From contig JAFSYZ010000207.1 in assembly GCA_017455785.1 (NCBI GenBank), positions 1-5,146 on the forward strand: a stretch of 5,146 nucleotides of DNA. Direction: 5' to 3'. Source of the stretch: Candidatus Methanomethylophilaceae archaeon. GTDB lineage: Archaea; Thermoplasmatota; Thermoplasmata; Methanomassiliicoccales; Methanomethylophilaceae. This document shows, in pieces, positions 1 through 4,202 of the stretch (its first letter is position 1; each line of letters begins with the position of its first letter). The position numbers and the translations under genes were made by a program. The notes beneath the pieces were generated by a model, which ran no database searches, had not been told where the DNA came from, and saw nothing but the letters and a program-made list of their open reading frames with translations.

Positions 1-99
1 CATCGCGGTGAGACTGAGGTTGTGTATATCCTCGATACCGTCTCCAAGAGTACGTCCTTTACATGAAAGCGGGATTCCGGCCGGTCCGAATCTGATCAT
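1..99 (-). CDS. AP endonuclease / endonuclease IV-like TIM-barrel protein, N-terminal part (runs off the left edge)
   Basis: Read on the minus strand from an ATG at 97-99, the frame stays open for 33 codons to the window edge. It begins MIRFGPAGIPLSCKGRTLGD and continues with an acidic helix, a His-Asn-Leu and an Ala-Met. This matches, from memory, the opening of archaeal family-2 AP endonuclease-like (xylose-isomerase-like TIM barrel) proteins, where the first beta strand is followed by a G-x-P-x-S-C-K-G-R loop. Known members cut DNA at abasic sites in base excision repair using a metal cluster. None of the metal ligands lies in this fragment, so catalysis cannot be judged. No clear Shine-Dalgarno precedes the ATG. 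A TATA-like box 34-41 bases upstream would give a short leader. The gene is divergent from the ribosomal operon. The start is well supported; the family is likely but rests on 33 residues. Confidence 0.68.
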   Translation of the reverse strand, partial: MIRFGPAGIPLSCKGRTLGDGIEDIHNLSLTAM

Positions 100-148
100 C
101 TATAACACCGTGAGCGTGGGTTAACCCTTACCTATATTAATCATTTTG
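100..148 (-). promoter_or_regulatory. Candidate promoter of the AP-endonuclease-like gene
   Basis: On the minus strand, TTAATATA (positions 140 down to 133) is preceded by a purine-rich stretch (GCAAAATG) that would suit an archaeal BRE. Counting about 26 bases from the box centre puts initiation near 111, about a dozen bases before the ATG at 99. A 10-bp perfect palindrome, GGGTTAACCC (118-127), sits between the box and the predicted start and could be an operator. The box also reads as TATATTAA on the plus strand, so plus-strand initiation cannot be excluded. Confidence 0.4.
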
Positions 149-235
149 CGAAATGCGCACGCGGAACTTACACGGATCGCTGGGTATGTGCAACGGAAGG
201 TTTTTTGTACGTCCTTTCACAATGTTCCAGCATGA

Positions 236-266
236 CCGATCAAGTATCGGTGATGGGTCCGATACT
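236..266. repeat. Two mutually exclusive inverted repeats (competing hairpins)
   Basis: CCGAT (236-240) can pair with ATCGG (246-250) over a 5-base loop. AGTATCGG (243-250) can instead pair perfectly with CCGATACT (259-266) over an 8-base loop. The middle arm is shared, so only one hairpin can form at a time. No protein gene was recognised at 100-377, and this is the clearest structure there. It lies upstream of the TATA-like box assigned to the ribosomal operon, so it would be transcribed only from a more distal start. As DNA it could be a multi-site operator. Confidence 0.35.
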
Positions 267-313
267 GAGGTATTCCCTTTCCAACAGCACTTTCCATTAA
301 TAATAGTAAAGGA

Positions 314-368
314 AGGGCAACTTTTATTAATGACATCCTTTTTGTAGCGTCCACCGAAATGTCGGGAG
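314..368 (+). promoter_or_regulatory. Candidate promoter and ribosome binding site of the eL18-uL13-uS9-RpoN operon
   Basis: An AT-rich box TTTTATTAA (322-330) follows a GGGCAAC stretch that could be the BRE. The expected initiation point about 26 bases from the box centre is near 352. This leaves a leader of roughly 25 bases carrying GGGAG (364-368), nine bases before the eL18 ATG. A second AT-rich stretch (295-304) is a weaker alternative. The assignment rests on motif spacing only. Confidence 0.45.
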
Positions 369-377
369 AGTCAGTAA

Positions 378-746
378 ATGAAGCCACAACGTTTCAACAA
401 GACGGACCCTGCCTTGATCGCTCTGATCAGCGACCTTAAGGCCAAAGAAAGGGAGAATGGGGCTGCTATCTGGCGAGACATTGCTAAGAGGCTCGAGAAA
501 CCCAAGTCAAACTGGGCCGAGACCAATCTTAGCAAACTTGACAGATATGCCGCAGACGGAGAGACGATCATCGTCCCCGGAAAGGTACTTGCAGCAGGAA
601 GCATCAACAAGAAGATCACCGTAGCAGCATACAGCTTCTCAGCAGCAGCTGAGGCAGCAATCGTTGCAGCAGGCGGAAAGGTCATGACCATCGCAGGCCT
701 TATGGAAGAGAACCCCAAGGGCTCCAATGTCAGGATCATGAGGTGA
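378..746 (+). CDS. rpl18e: 50S ribosomal protein eL18 (L18e)
   Basis: A 122-residue basic protein of the archaeal/eukaryotic large-subunit family eL18, related in fold to uL15, which binds 23S rRNA. Family landmarks appear in order: AAIWRDIAKRLEKP (residues 29-42), the NLSKLDRYAADGETIIVPGK stretch (50-69) with the VPGKVLAAG turn, KKITVAAYSFS (78-88), AAGGKVMTI (97-105) and the C-terminal NPKGSNVRIMR (112-122). The length is normal for archaea. GGGAG nine bases upstream supports the ATG at 378. It is the first gene of a four-gene operon and ends in Arg-stop (AGG TGA), which also forms the Shine-Dalgarno of the uL13 gene five bases downstream. In many archaea this gene follows the rpoD cluster. 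Here a divergent DNA-repair gene lies upstream instead. Confidence 0.96.
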   Translation: MKPQRFNKTDPALIALISDLKAKERENGAAIWRDIAKRLEKPKSNWAETNLSKLDRYAADGETIIVPGKVLAAGSINKKITVAAYSFSAAAEAAIVAAGGKVMTIAGLMEENPKGSNVRIMR

Positions 747-747
747 T
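741..747 (+). promoter_or_regulatory. Shine-Dalgarno of rpl13 overlapping the rpl18e stop
   Basis: AGGTGAT is fully complementary to the AUCACCU anti-Shine-Dalgarno of archaeal 16S rRNA. It includes the final Arg codon and TGA stop of rpl18e. It lies four bases before ATG 752, which selects that ATG over the in-frame GTG at 743 that overlaps the SD itself. Confidence 0.85.
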
Positions 748-751
748 TTGG

Positions 752-1177
752 ATGGTTACAATTATCGATGGAAGGAATGCAGTCCTCGGAAGGCTCGGCA
801 GCGTCGTTGCCCAGAGGATCATGGACGGAGAGGAGATCATCGTCATCAACTCCGAGGCTATCGTCATCACCGGTGAGAGGGACATGGTCTTCGCAGACTA
901 CAAAGCGAGGGTCGACCGCGGTGACACCACAAAGAGGAAAGGACCATTCTACCCCCGCAGGGCTGATCTTCTCTTCAAGAGGAGCGTCAGGGGAATGATC
1001 CCTTGGACCACAACATCCGGAAGGGACGCATACAGGAGACTCCACGTCTTCGTAGGCACACCCAAGCAGTTCGCGGACTCACAGCCTGAGAAGGTCGAGG
1101 AAGCGATGAAGAAAGTCAACGGTAAATACACGACCCTTGGAGCCGTATCCAAATTCCTTGGTTCGAAAGTCAGGTGA
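752..1177 (+). CDS. rpl13: 50S ribosomal protein uL13 (L13p)
   Basis: A 141-residue large-subunit protein that binds 23S rRNA and acts early in 50S assembly. Diagnostic segments are IDGRN with VLGRL (residues 5-15), [11 protein letters not shown] (31-41), the basic [15 protein letters not shown] region (56-70), RSVRGMIP (77-84) and [13 protein letters not shown] (90-102). The VRGMxP motif is the family hallmark. The frame extends upstream to a GTG at 743, but homologues begin MVTIID and the perfect SD AGGTGAT ends four bases before ATG 752, so ATG 752 is used. Only five bases separate it from rpl18e, and the shared stop/SD suggests translational coupling. The C-terminal Arg-stop again forms the SD of the next gene. 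Confidence 0.96.
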   Translation: MVTIIDGRNAVLGRLGSVVAQRIMDGEEIIVINSEAIVITGERDMVFADYKARVDRGDTTKRKGPFYPRRADLLFKRSVRGMIPWTTTSGRDAYRRLHVFVGTPKQFADSQPEKVEEAMKKVNGKYTTLGAVSKFLGSKVR

Positions 1178-1178
1178 T
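1172..1178 (+). promoter_or_regulatory. Shine-Dalgarno of rps9 overlapping the rpl13 stop
   Basis: AGGTGAT again combines the last Arg codon and stop of the upstream gene with a full anti-SD match. It ends four bases before ATG 1183. This supports ATG 1183 over the in-frame GTG at 1174. Confidence 0.85.
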
Positions 1179-1182
1179 TCCC

Positions 1183-1581
1183 ATGGATTGCGTTAACACA
1201 AGCGGAAAGAGAAAGACAGCCATCGCAAGGGCATCCGTGAAGGCAGGTACCGGAAAGGTAACCGTCAACAAGATCCCGATCGAGCTGTACACACCCGAAC
1301 TCGCAAGGCTCAAGATCCTCGAGCCCCTCGGTCTCGCTGGCGACAAGGCATCCAAAGTGGATATCTCTGTCACAGTCCAGGGAGGAGGTGTCATGGGTCA
1401 GGCAACAGCCGTAAGGACAGCTGTCGCAAAGGGTCTGTGCGAATTCTTCAAGGATGATGAGCTTGAGGCCACATACAGGGCATACGACAGGTCACTGATC
1501 GTCAACGACGACAGGAGGAAGCTGCCGAAGAACCCTATGGGACCTGGAGCACGTGCAAAGAAGCAGAAGTCATACAGGTGA
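1183..1581 (+). CDS. rps9: 30S ribosomal protein uS9 (S9p)
   Basis: A 132-residue small-subunit protein at the 30S head whose C-terminal tail reaches the P-site tRNA. The N-terminal [11 protein letters not shown] (residues 7-17) and TGKVTVN (23-29) open the fold. [20 protein letters not shown] (65-84) is the conserved central motif. The tail from residue 108 is strongly basic, with [16 protein letters not shown] ending in the invariant Lys-x-Tyr-Arg-type terminus whose last Arg contacts tRNA. The length fits the short archaeal form. ATG 1183 is chosen because the SD sits just upstream and the motif spacing fits. It is separated by five bases from rpl13 and nine from rpoN. The terminal AGG TGA also serves as the SD for rpoN. 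Confidence 0.96.
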   Translation: MDCVNTSGKRKTAIARASVKAGTGKVTVNKIPIELYTPELARLKILEPLGLAGDKASKVDISVTVQGGGVMGQATAVRTAVAKGLCEFFKDDELEATYRAYDRSLIVNDDRRKLPKNPMGPGARAKKQKSYR

Positions 1582-1590
1582 TTTGGTAAT

Positions 1591-1782
1591 ATGATCATTC
1601 CAGTAAGGTGTTTCACATGCGGAAAGGTCGTAGGTTCCGCCTACCCCGAGTACGTCAAACGTGTCGGAATGGGCGAAGACCCTCAGAAAGTGCTCGACGA
1701 CCTCGGTCTCGAGAGATACTGCTGCCGCAGGATGATCATTTCCCACGCCAACCTCATAGAGGAGATCTCTCCTCTCGGATGA
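1591..1782 (+). CDS. rpoN: DNA-directed RNA polymerase subunit N (Rpb10 homologue)
   Basis: A 63-residue small zinc-binding subunit of archaeal RNA polymerase, homologous to eukaryotic Rpb10. It helps join RpoD and RpoL to the large subunits in polymerase assembly. The sequence opens [14 protein letters not shown], giving the CxxC pair at C7 and C10, and carries the second pair in the RYCCRRM motif at C44 and C45, so the zinc site is complete. The segment SHANLIEEI (51-59) corresponds to the family's conserved H-x-D/N-L-I turn. The length is typical. AGGTGAT at 1576-1582 (nine bases from the stop to the ATG) is the SD. In many archaea rpoK, eno and rps2 come next. Here only a tRNA follows before a nitrogen operon. 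It is unrelated to bacterial sigma-54, which shares the symbol. Confidence 0.95.
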   Translation: MIIPVRCFTCGKVVGSAYPEYVKRVGMGEDPQKVLDDLGLERYCCRRMIISHANLIEEISPLG

Positions 1783-1826
1783 GGACTTCATCCAAACCTC
1801 TTACCTTTCAAACATTTTTATCGTGT

Positions 1827-1902
1827 GGGCCCGTGGGGTAGCTTGGTATCCTTCGTGCTTGGGGTGCACGTAACTCCAGTTCAAATCTGGGCGGGCCCAC
1901 CA
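1827..1902 (+). tRNA. tRNA-Pro (anticodon GGG)
   Basis: The acceptor stem is GGGCCCG (1827-1833) pairing with CGGGCCC (1892-1898), with discriminator A1899 and an encoded CCA (1900-1902). The D arm spans 1836-1852 with A14, G15, G18-G19 and A21 in place. The anticodon stem is CGTGC/GCACG (1854-1858/1866-1870) around the loop TTGGGGT, giving anticodon GGG (1861-1863) and G37, as usual for proline tRNA. A 4-base variable loop precedes the T arm (1875-1879/1887-1891) with loop TTCAAAT. All stems close; the only oddities are G-U pairs and a U-U at 13-22. It should read CCC and CCU. It lies 44 bases after rpoN. No well-placed TATA box was seen, so co-transcription with the operon is likely. Confidence 0.95.
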
Positions 1903-1928
1903 TCCCTTTTGAGAATCATCATCGGACA

Positions 1929-1956
1929 GCGTACGCCATAATACGCCTCTTCTTTT
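1929..1956 (+). terminator. Candidate terminator after tRNA-Pro
   Basis: GCGTA (1929-1933) and TACGC (1942-1946) form a five-base stem with an eight-base loop, followed by a pyrimidine-rich tail ending in TCTTTT (1951-1956). A short T4 run at 1907-1910, just after the tRNA, is an alternative end point. The stem is short, so this is only a modest candidate for the end of the ribosomal/tRNA transcript. Confidence 0.3.
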
Positions 1957-2029
1957 CATACCGTCGACCCTCCATAATAGCTGTTTCAATCAATCATCCA
2001 TCATTAGTAATCATTTGTAGATTGATGTG

Positions 2030-2064
2030 TTATATTATTGATTTTCATTAGACAAATGTCTAAT
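2030..2064 (+). promoter_or_regulatory. Candidate amtB promoter with an 18-bp palindromic operator
   Basis: TTATATTAT (2030-2038) resembles an archaeal TATA box. About 26 bases from its centre, initiation would fall near 2060, inside the palindrome ATTAGACAAATGTCTAAT (2047-2064, perfect 8-bp arms around AA). A palindrome between box and start is a classic site for an archaeal repressor. The region from 1957 to 2156 has no recognisable gene and is clearly more AT-rich than its flanks. It also has other possible boxes (2061-2070 and TTAAATAT at 2100-2107, the latter giving a leader of about 27 bases) and a 9-bp direct repeat. Which box is used cannot be decided from sequence. The GGAA-N6-TTCC operator known for the methanogen nitrogen repressor NrpR was not seen. 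Confidence 0.42.
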
Positions 2065-2143
2065 AATTATGTGATATCATAGACGTATGATGAAATCAAT
2101 TAAATATGATGAATGAGTCGTGAGCTCGATAACAACTCAAATT

Positions 2144-2148
2144 GGAGG
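2144..2148 (+). promoter_or_regulatory. Shine-Dalgarno of amtB
   Basis: GGAGG lies eight bases before ATG 2157. It rules out the upstream in-frame TTG at 2142, which overlaps the SD itself. Confidence 0.8.
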
Positions 2149-2156
2149 AATCAATC

Positions 2157-3482
2157 ATGCAACTAAGGTCGAAGGTCATGTCCGCCCTCATCATAGCGGT
2201 GGCCGTGGTCGCTCTGATGACTATTATCCCCGGTGTATCCGCGGAACATGCGGTAGGAGACGATCCCGCTGATTTCGCTAACATCGGATGGATACTGGTC
2301 TGTTCCATGTTGGTATTCATAATGACGCCCGGAGTGGCACTGTTCTACGGAGGAATGCTAAGGAAGCAGAGTATGTCATCCATAATCGCCCAGACGCTGT
2401 TGGCCATGGGAGTGATGACAGCATCCTGGGTCCTTGTCGGATATTCACTCGCATTCTCTGACGGTAACGTGATCGTCGGAGGGTTCGACAACATATTCCT
2501 GAGAGGTGTGTCCGCCACGATCATCGGAGGGACCAACGATTACGTCCCTGATATGGAATTCATGTTGTTCCAGATGATGTTCGCACTGATCACCGCAGGC
2601 ATAGTGTTGGGTGCATGTGCTGAGCGTATCAAGTACACATCCATCGTATGGTTCCTTGCAGGATGGTCGATCATAGTGTATGCGCCGATGGCCCACATGG
2701 TATGGGGTGGAGGACTCATGGAGAGCCTTCCATTCGACCTGACGACATTGGACTTCGCAGGAGGAACGGTCGTCCACATCTGTGCTGCGACCACAGGACT
2801 GGCACTTGCGATATATGCAGGCAAGAGAAGCTCCTCCAACCTCCAGAGGCCGCACAGCATCCCGATGGCCTTCATCGGATGTTTCCTGTTGTGGTTCGGA
2901 TGGTTCGGATTCAACGGAGGATCCGGACTCGCAGCCGATGCAACAGCTATCAACGCCATTGTGGTGTCACAGATAGCAGCTGTGTTCGCCATGATATCCT
3001 GGTCCATCGTACAGTACATACACGTAGGACGTGTGGGAGTATTGGGACTGATCGCCGGAGCGATCGCAGGACTGGTCGCCATCACACCCGGTGCAGGATA
3101 CGTGACCGCATCCGATGCAATAATCATCGGACTGGTAGGCGGAGTGGTCTGTTACTTCGGTGTGATAGTCATGAGAAAGAAATCCGGTATCGATGATGCG
3201 TTGGATGTCATGGGTGTCCACGGATTCGGCGGTATGTGGGGAGCAATAGCCACTGGGCTGTTCGCATCCTCGGAGTTCGGCGGACTGATCTACTCCGGTG
3301 ACTGGCACCTGGTAGTGGGACAGCTGTTCGCCATAGTGATCACCGTGGTGTTCTGCTTCGTACTCTCCTATGCCCTGATATGGGTCATAGGCCATGTCAT
3401 AAAGGACACACGTATAAGCGAGAAGGAGGAGGCCATGGGCCAGGACATCGTCGAGCACGGCGAACCTGCGTACTTCATGTGA
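2157..3482 (+). CDS. amtB: Ammonium transporter AmtB (Amt/MEP/Rh family)
   Basis: A 441-residue membrane channel that imports ammonium. Residues 7-29 form a hydrophobic stretch ending PGVSA-EH, a likely cleavable signal peptide as in many Amt proteins. About eleven membrane segments follow. Family motifs in order are TPGVALFYGGM (57-67), the FQMMFA segment with F142 at the outer Phe-gate position, YAPMAHMVWGGG (175-186, W183 at the ammonium recruitment site), DFAGGTVVH (D199, H207), LWFGWFGFNGGS (245-256, with W249 and F252 matching E. coli W212 and F215) and DVMGVHGFGGMWG (350-362, H355). H207 and H355 are the twin histidines of the pore, so the channel looks functional. The start is set by the GGAGG eight bases upstream. 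The stop overlaps the SD of glnK. The pairing with glnK implies PII-controlled uptake under nitrogen limitation. The C-terminal tail (from about 413) is cytoplasmic and acidic. Confidence 0.96.
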   Translation: MQLRSKVMSALIIAVAVVALMTIIPGVSAEHAVGDDPADFANIGWILVCSMLVFIMTPGVALFYGGMLRKQSMSSIIAQTLLAMGVMTASWVLVGYSLAFSDGNVIVGGFDNIFLRGVSATIIGGTNDYVPDMEFMLFQMMFALITAGIVLGACAERIKYTSIVWFLAGWSIIVYAPMAHMVWGGGLMESLPFDLTTLDFAGGTVVHICAATTGLALAIYAGKRSSSNLQRPHSIPMAFIGCFLLWFGWFGFNGGSGLAADATAINAIVVSQIAAVFAMISWSIVQYIHVGRVGVLGLIAGAIAGLVAITPGAGYVTASDAIIIGLVGGVVCYFGVIVMRKKSGIDDALDVMGVHGFGGMWGAIATGLFASSEFGGLIYSGDWHLVVGQLFAIVITVVFCFVLSYALIWVIGHVIKDTRISEKEEAMGQDIVEHGEPAYFM

Positions 3483-3491
3483 GGTGATGAA

Positions 3492-3809
3492 ATGAAGATG
3501 ATAATAGCAGTGATACGTCCGGAGAAGCTCCAGGCGGTGAAGGATGCCCTGAAAGGTGTCGGCATAAGCGGTCTGACCATCACCCATGTGGTCGGAAGAG
3601 GCGAACAAGGAGGGATCCAGTTCAGCAGCAGGGTCGGCTCCATCACCTTGGATGAGATAGAGAAGGTGAAAGTCGAGACCGTAATCGATGACGGAAAGGT
3701 CGAATCCGCTGTGGCTGCGATAAGAGCAGCGGCGACCACCGGTTCACCCGGTGACGGAAGGCTGTTCATCCTGCCTGTGGAACAATCCATGAAGATCAGG
3801 GAGATATGA
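3492..3809 (+). CDS. glnK: Nitrogen regulatory protein PII (GlnK-like)
   Basis: A 105-residue PII protein. These trimers sense ATP/ADP and 2-oxoglutarate and plug AmtB through the T-loop. The N-terminal MKMIIAVIRPEKLQAVKDAL, the KVKVE strand (58-62) and TTGSPGDGRLFI (82-93) fit the family, and numbering matches E. coli GlnB without gaps: Q39, R47, K58, T83, G87-D88-G89 and R103 are kept. Departures are E38 for the usual Arg, G40 for Lys, I51 for the uridylylated Tyr, R90 for Lys and K101 for Arg. Bacterial-type uridylylation is therefore impossible, and nucleotide or 2-oxoglutarate responses may differ. It ends soon after R103, a few residues earlier than usual. ATG 3492 follows GAGGTGAT (3481-3488), which overlaps the amtB stop region; nine bases separate the genes. 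Family certain; subgroup less so. Confidence 0.93.
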   Translation: MKMIIAVIRPEKLQAVKDALKGVGISGLTITHVVGRGEQGGIQFSSRVGSITLDEIEKVKVETVIDDGKVESAVAAIRAAATTGSPGDGRLFILPVEQSMKIREI

Positions 3810-3817
3810 ATCTCCCA

Positions 3818-3847
3818 TCCCCTGCCTGTCGGCAGGGGAATATTTTT
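3818..3847 (+). terminator. Terminator of the amtB-glnK operon
   Basis: CCCCTGCC (3819-3826) and GGCAGGGG (3831-3838) form a perfect eight-base GC-rich stem, extended by T3818-A3839, around the tetraloop TGTC. It is followed by the T-rich TATTTTT (3841-3847). It starts nine bases after the glnK stop. It is the strongest intrinsic-type terminator in the window. Confidence 0.8.
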
Positions 3848-3913
3848 CACTTTCTGATGATCATTCCATCACCATAGGATGGCAATGCTCAGAGAGCCGT
3901 TCCCTCACCATGT

Positions 3914-3944
3914 CTTTTAATCAAGATGGACATATGGGCCCTTA
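3914..3944 (+). promoter_or_regulatory. Candidate promoter for a leaderless start
   Basis: The AT-rich box TTTTAAT (3914-3920) lies about 26 bases before the A of ATG 3944, which is the archaeal TATA-to-start distance. The next gene has no visible Shine-Dalgarno, so its transcript may begin at or next to its start codon. Confidence 0.4.
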
Positions 3945-4159
3945 TGAAGCACATAGGTATCGTTGAATGTATATCGACAGGAAGATTGTATGTCAATGAT
4001 ATCATTGCCAAAGGTTTCAGACCTTTGATAATCAATACCATGGATGCAACCGAACCTGGCCTCATACTTGAAATGGCGATCTGTCCATCCAATGTCGCCA
4101 AACAAGAAGATGAGACAGACCGAGGTCTAAATTCATATTCGATGATAAAATCGTATTGA
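3944..4159 (+). pseudogene. ATP-grasp-like protein, 5' remnant cut by an IS110 element
   Basis: The frame begins MKHIGIVECISTGRLYVNDI followed by IAKGFRPLIINT. This matches, from memory, the N-terminal Rossmann-like start of ATP-grasp ligases (beta strand, STG turn, helix, a Gly-Phe-x-Pro-Leu strand). The similarity fades after about codon 41-45 (near 4065-4080), and the remaining residues to TGA at 4157-4159 look like translated non-coding DNA of the mobile element. Family members usually have several hundred residues, so the ATP-binding and catalytic parts are missing. The 3' part may lie beyond the element, outside the window. An upstream in-frame ATG (3926) exists, but ATG 3944 matches the expected N-terminus and the spacing of the TATA-like box. 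The substrate cannot be inferred. Confidence 0.5.
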
Positions 4160-4184
4160 ATCCATTTCTGTTCATCTTCTTGTT
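4074..4184 (+). ncRNA. Candidate structured leader / bridge RNA of the IS110 element
   Basis: TGGCGA (4074-4079) pairs with TCGCCA (4095-4100) around a 15-base loop. Directly after it, AACAAGAAGATGA (4101-4113) pairs perfectly over 13 bases with TCATCTTCTTGTT (4172-4184). Inside lies an apical hairpin at 4131-4161: a five-base stem ATTCA/TGAAT, a bulge, two more pairs, a U-U mismatch, then CGAT/ATCG with a six-base loop. This leaves an asymmetric internal loop, 4114-4130 on the left and 4162-4171 on the right, part of which can also pair (CAGA 4116-4119 with TCTG 4167-4170). A stem, internal loop and apical hairpin describe the guide-bearing loops of IS110 bridge RNAs. Only one such loop is visible, whereas known bridge RNAs have two, so this may be part of the RNA or a translational control leader. 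Confidence 0.4.
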
Positions 4185-4185
4185 C

Positions 4186-4190
4186 GGAGG
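4186..4190 (+). promoter_or_regulatory. Shine-Dalgarno of the IS110 transposase
   Basis: GGAGG lies twelve bases before ATG 4203, a slightly long spacing. It starts two bases after the 13-bp stem ending at 4184, so folding of the leader could affect access to it. Confidence 0.55.
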
Positions 4191-4202
4191 AGAAGAAAGA
4201 AA

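Noticed and set aside
201..206. T6 run that might terminate a short plus-strand RNA from the TATA-like box at 133-140.
   Set aside because: No stable structure or known RNA family was seen between about 160 and 206, and the box is better explained by the minus-strand gene.
243..268. TGATGG and CTGA resembling C/D-box sRNA motifs.
   Set aside because: The spacing is too short (eight bases), there is no second C'/D' pair, and the bases are better explained by the hairpin.
153..347. Open frame of 64 codons on the plus strand in the intergenic region.
   Set aside because: No recognisable motif, no Shine-Dalgarno, AT-rich low-quality composition, and it contains the hairpin arms and the rpl18e promoter box.
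743..751. Upstream GTG start for rpl13 (and the equivalent GTG 1174 for rps9 and TTG 2142 for amtB).
   Set aside because: In each case the alternative start codon overlaps the Shine-Dalgarno of the downstream ATG, and homologues begin at the ATG.
371..1045. Long minus-strand open frame opposite rpl18e and rpl13.
   Set aside because: Shadow of two certain ribosomal protein genes; low-complexity translation with no family resemblance.
1801..1989. Minus-strand open frame across the tRNA region.
   Set aside because: It is the antisense of tRNA-Pro. Its residues such as PDLNWSYVHPKHEGYQATP are the typical artefact of translating a tRNA backwards.
1880..2140. Possible attachment site: repeat of the tRNA-Pro 3' end downstream.
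   Set aside because: No second copy of the T-arm/acceptor sequence was found in the window, and no integrase gene is present.
2540..3127. Minus-strand 195-codon frame and related frames opposite amtB.
   Set aside because: amtB carries every family motif in its own frame; these are by-products of its codon bias.
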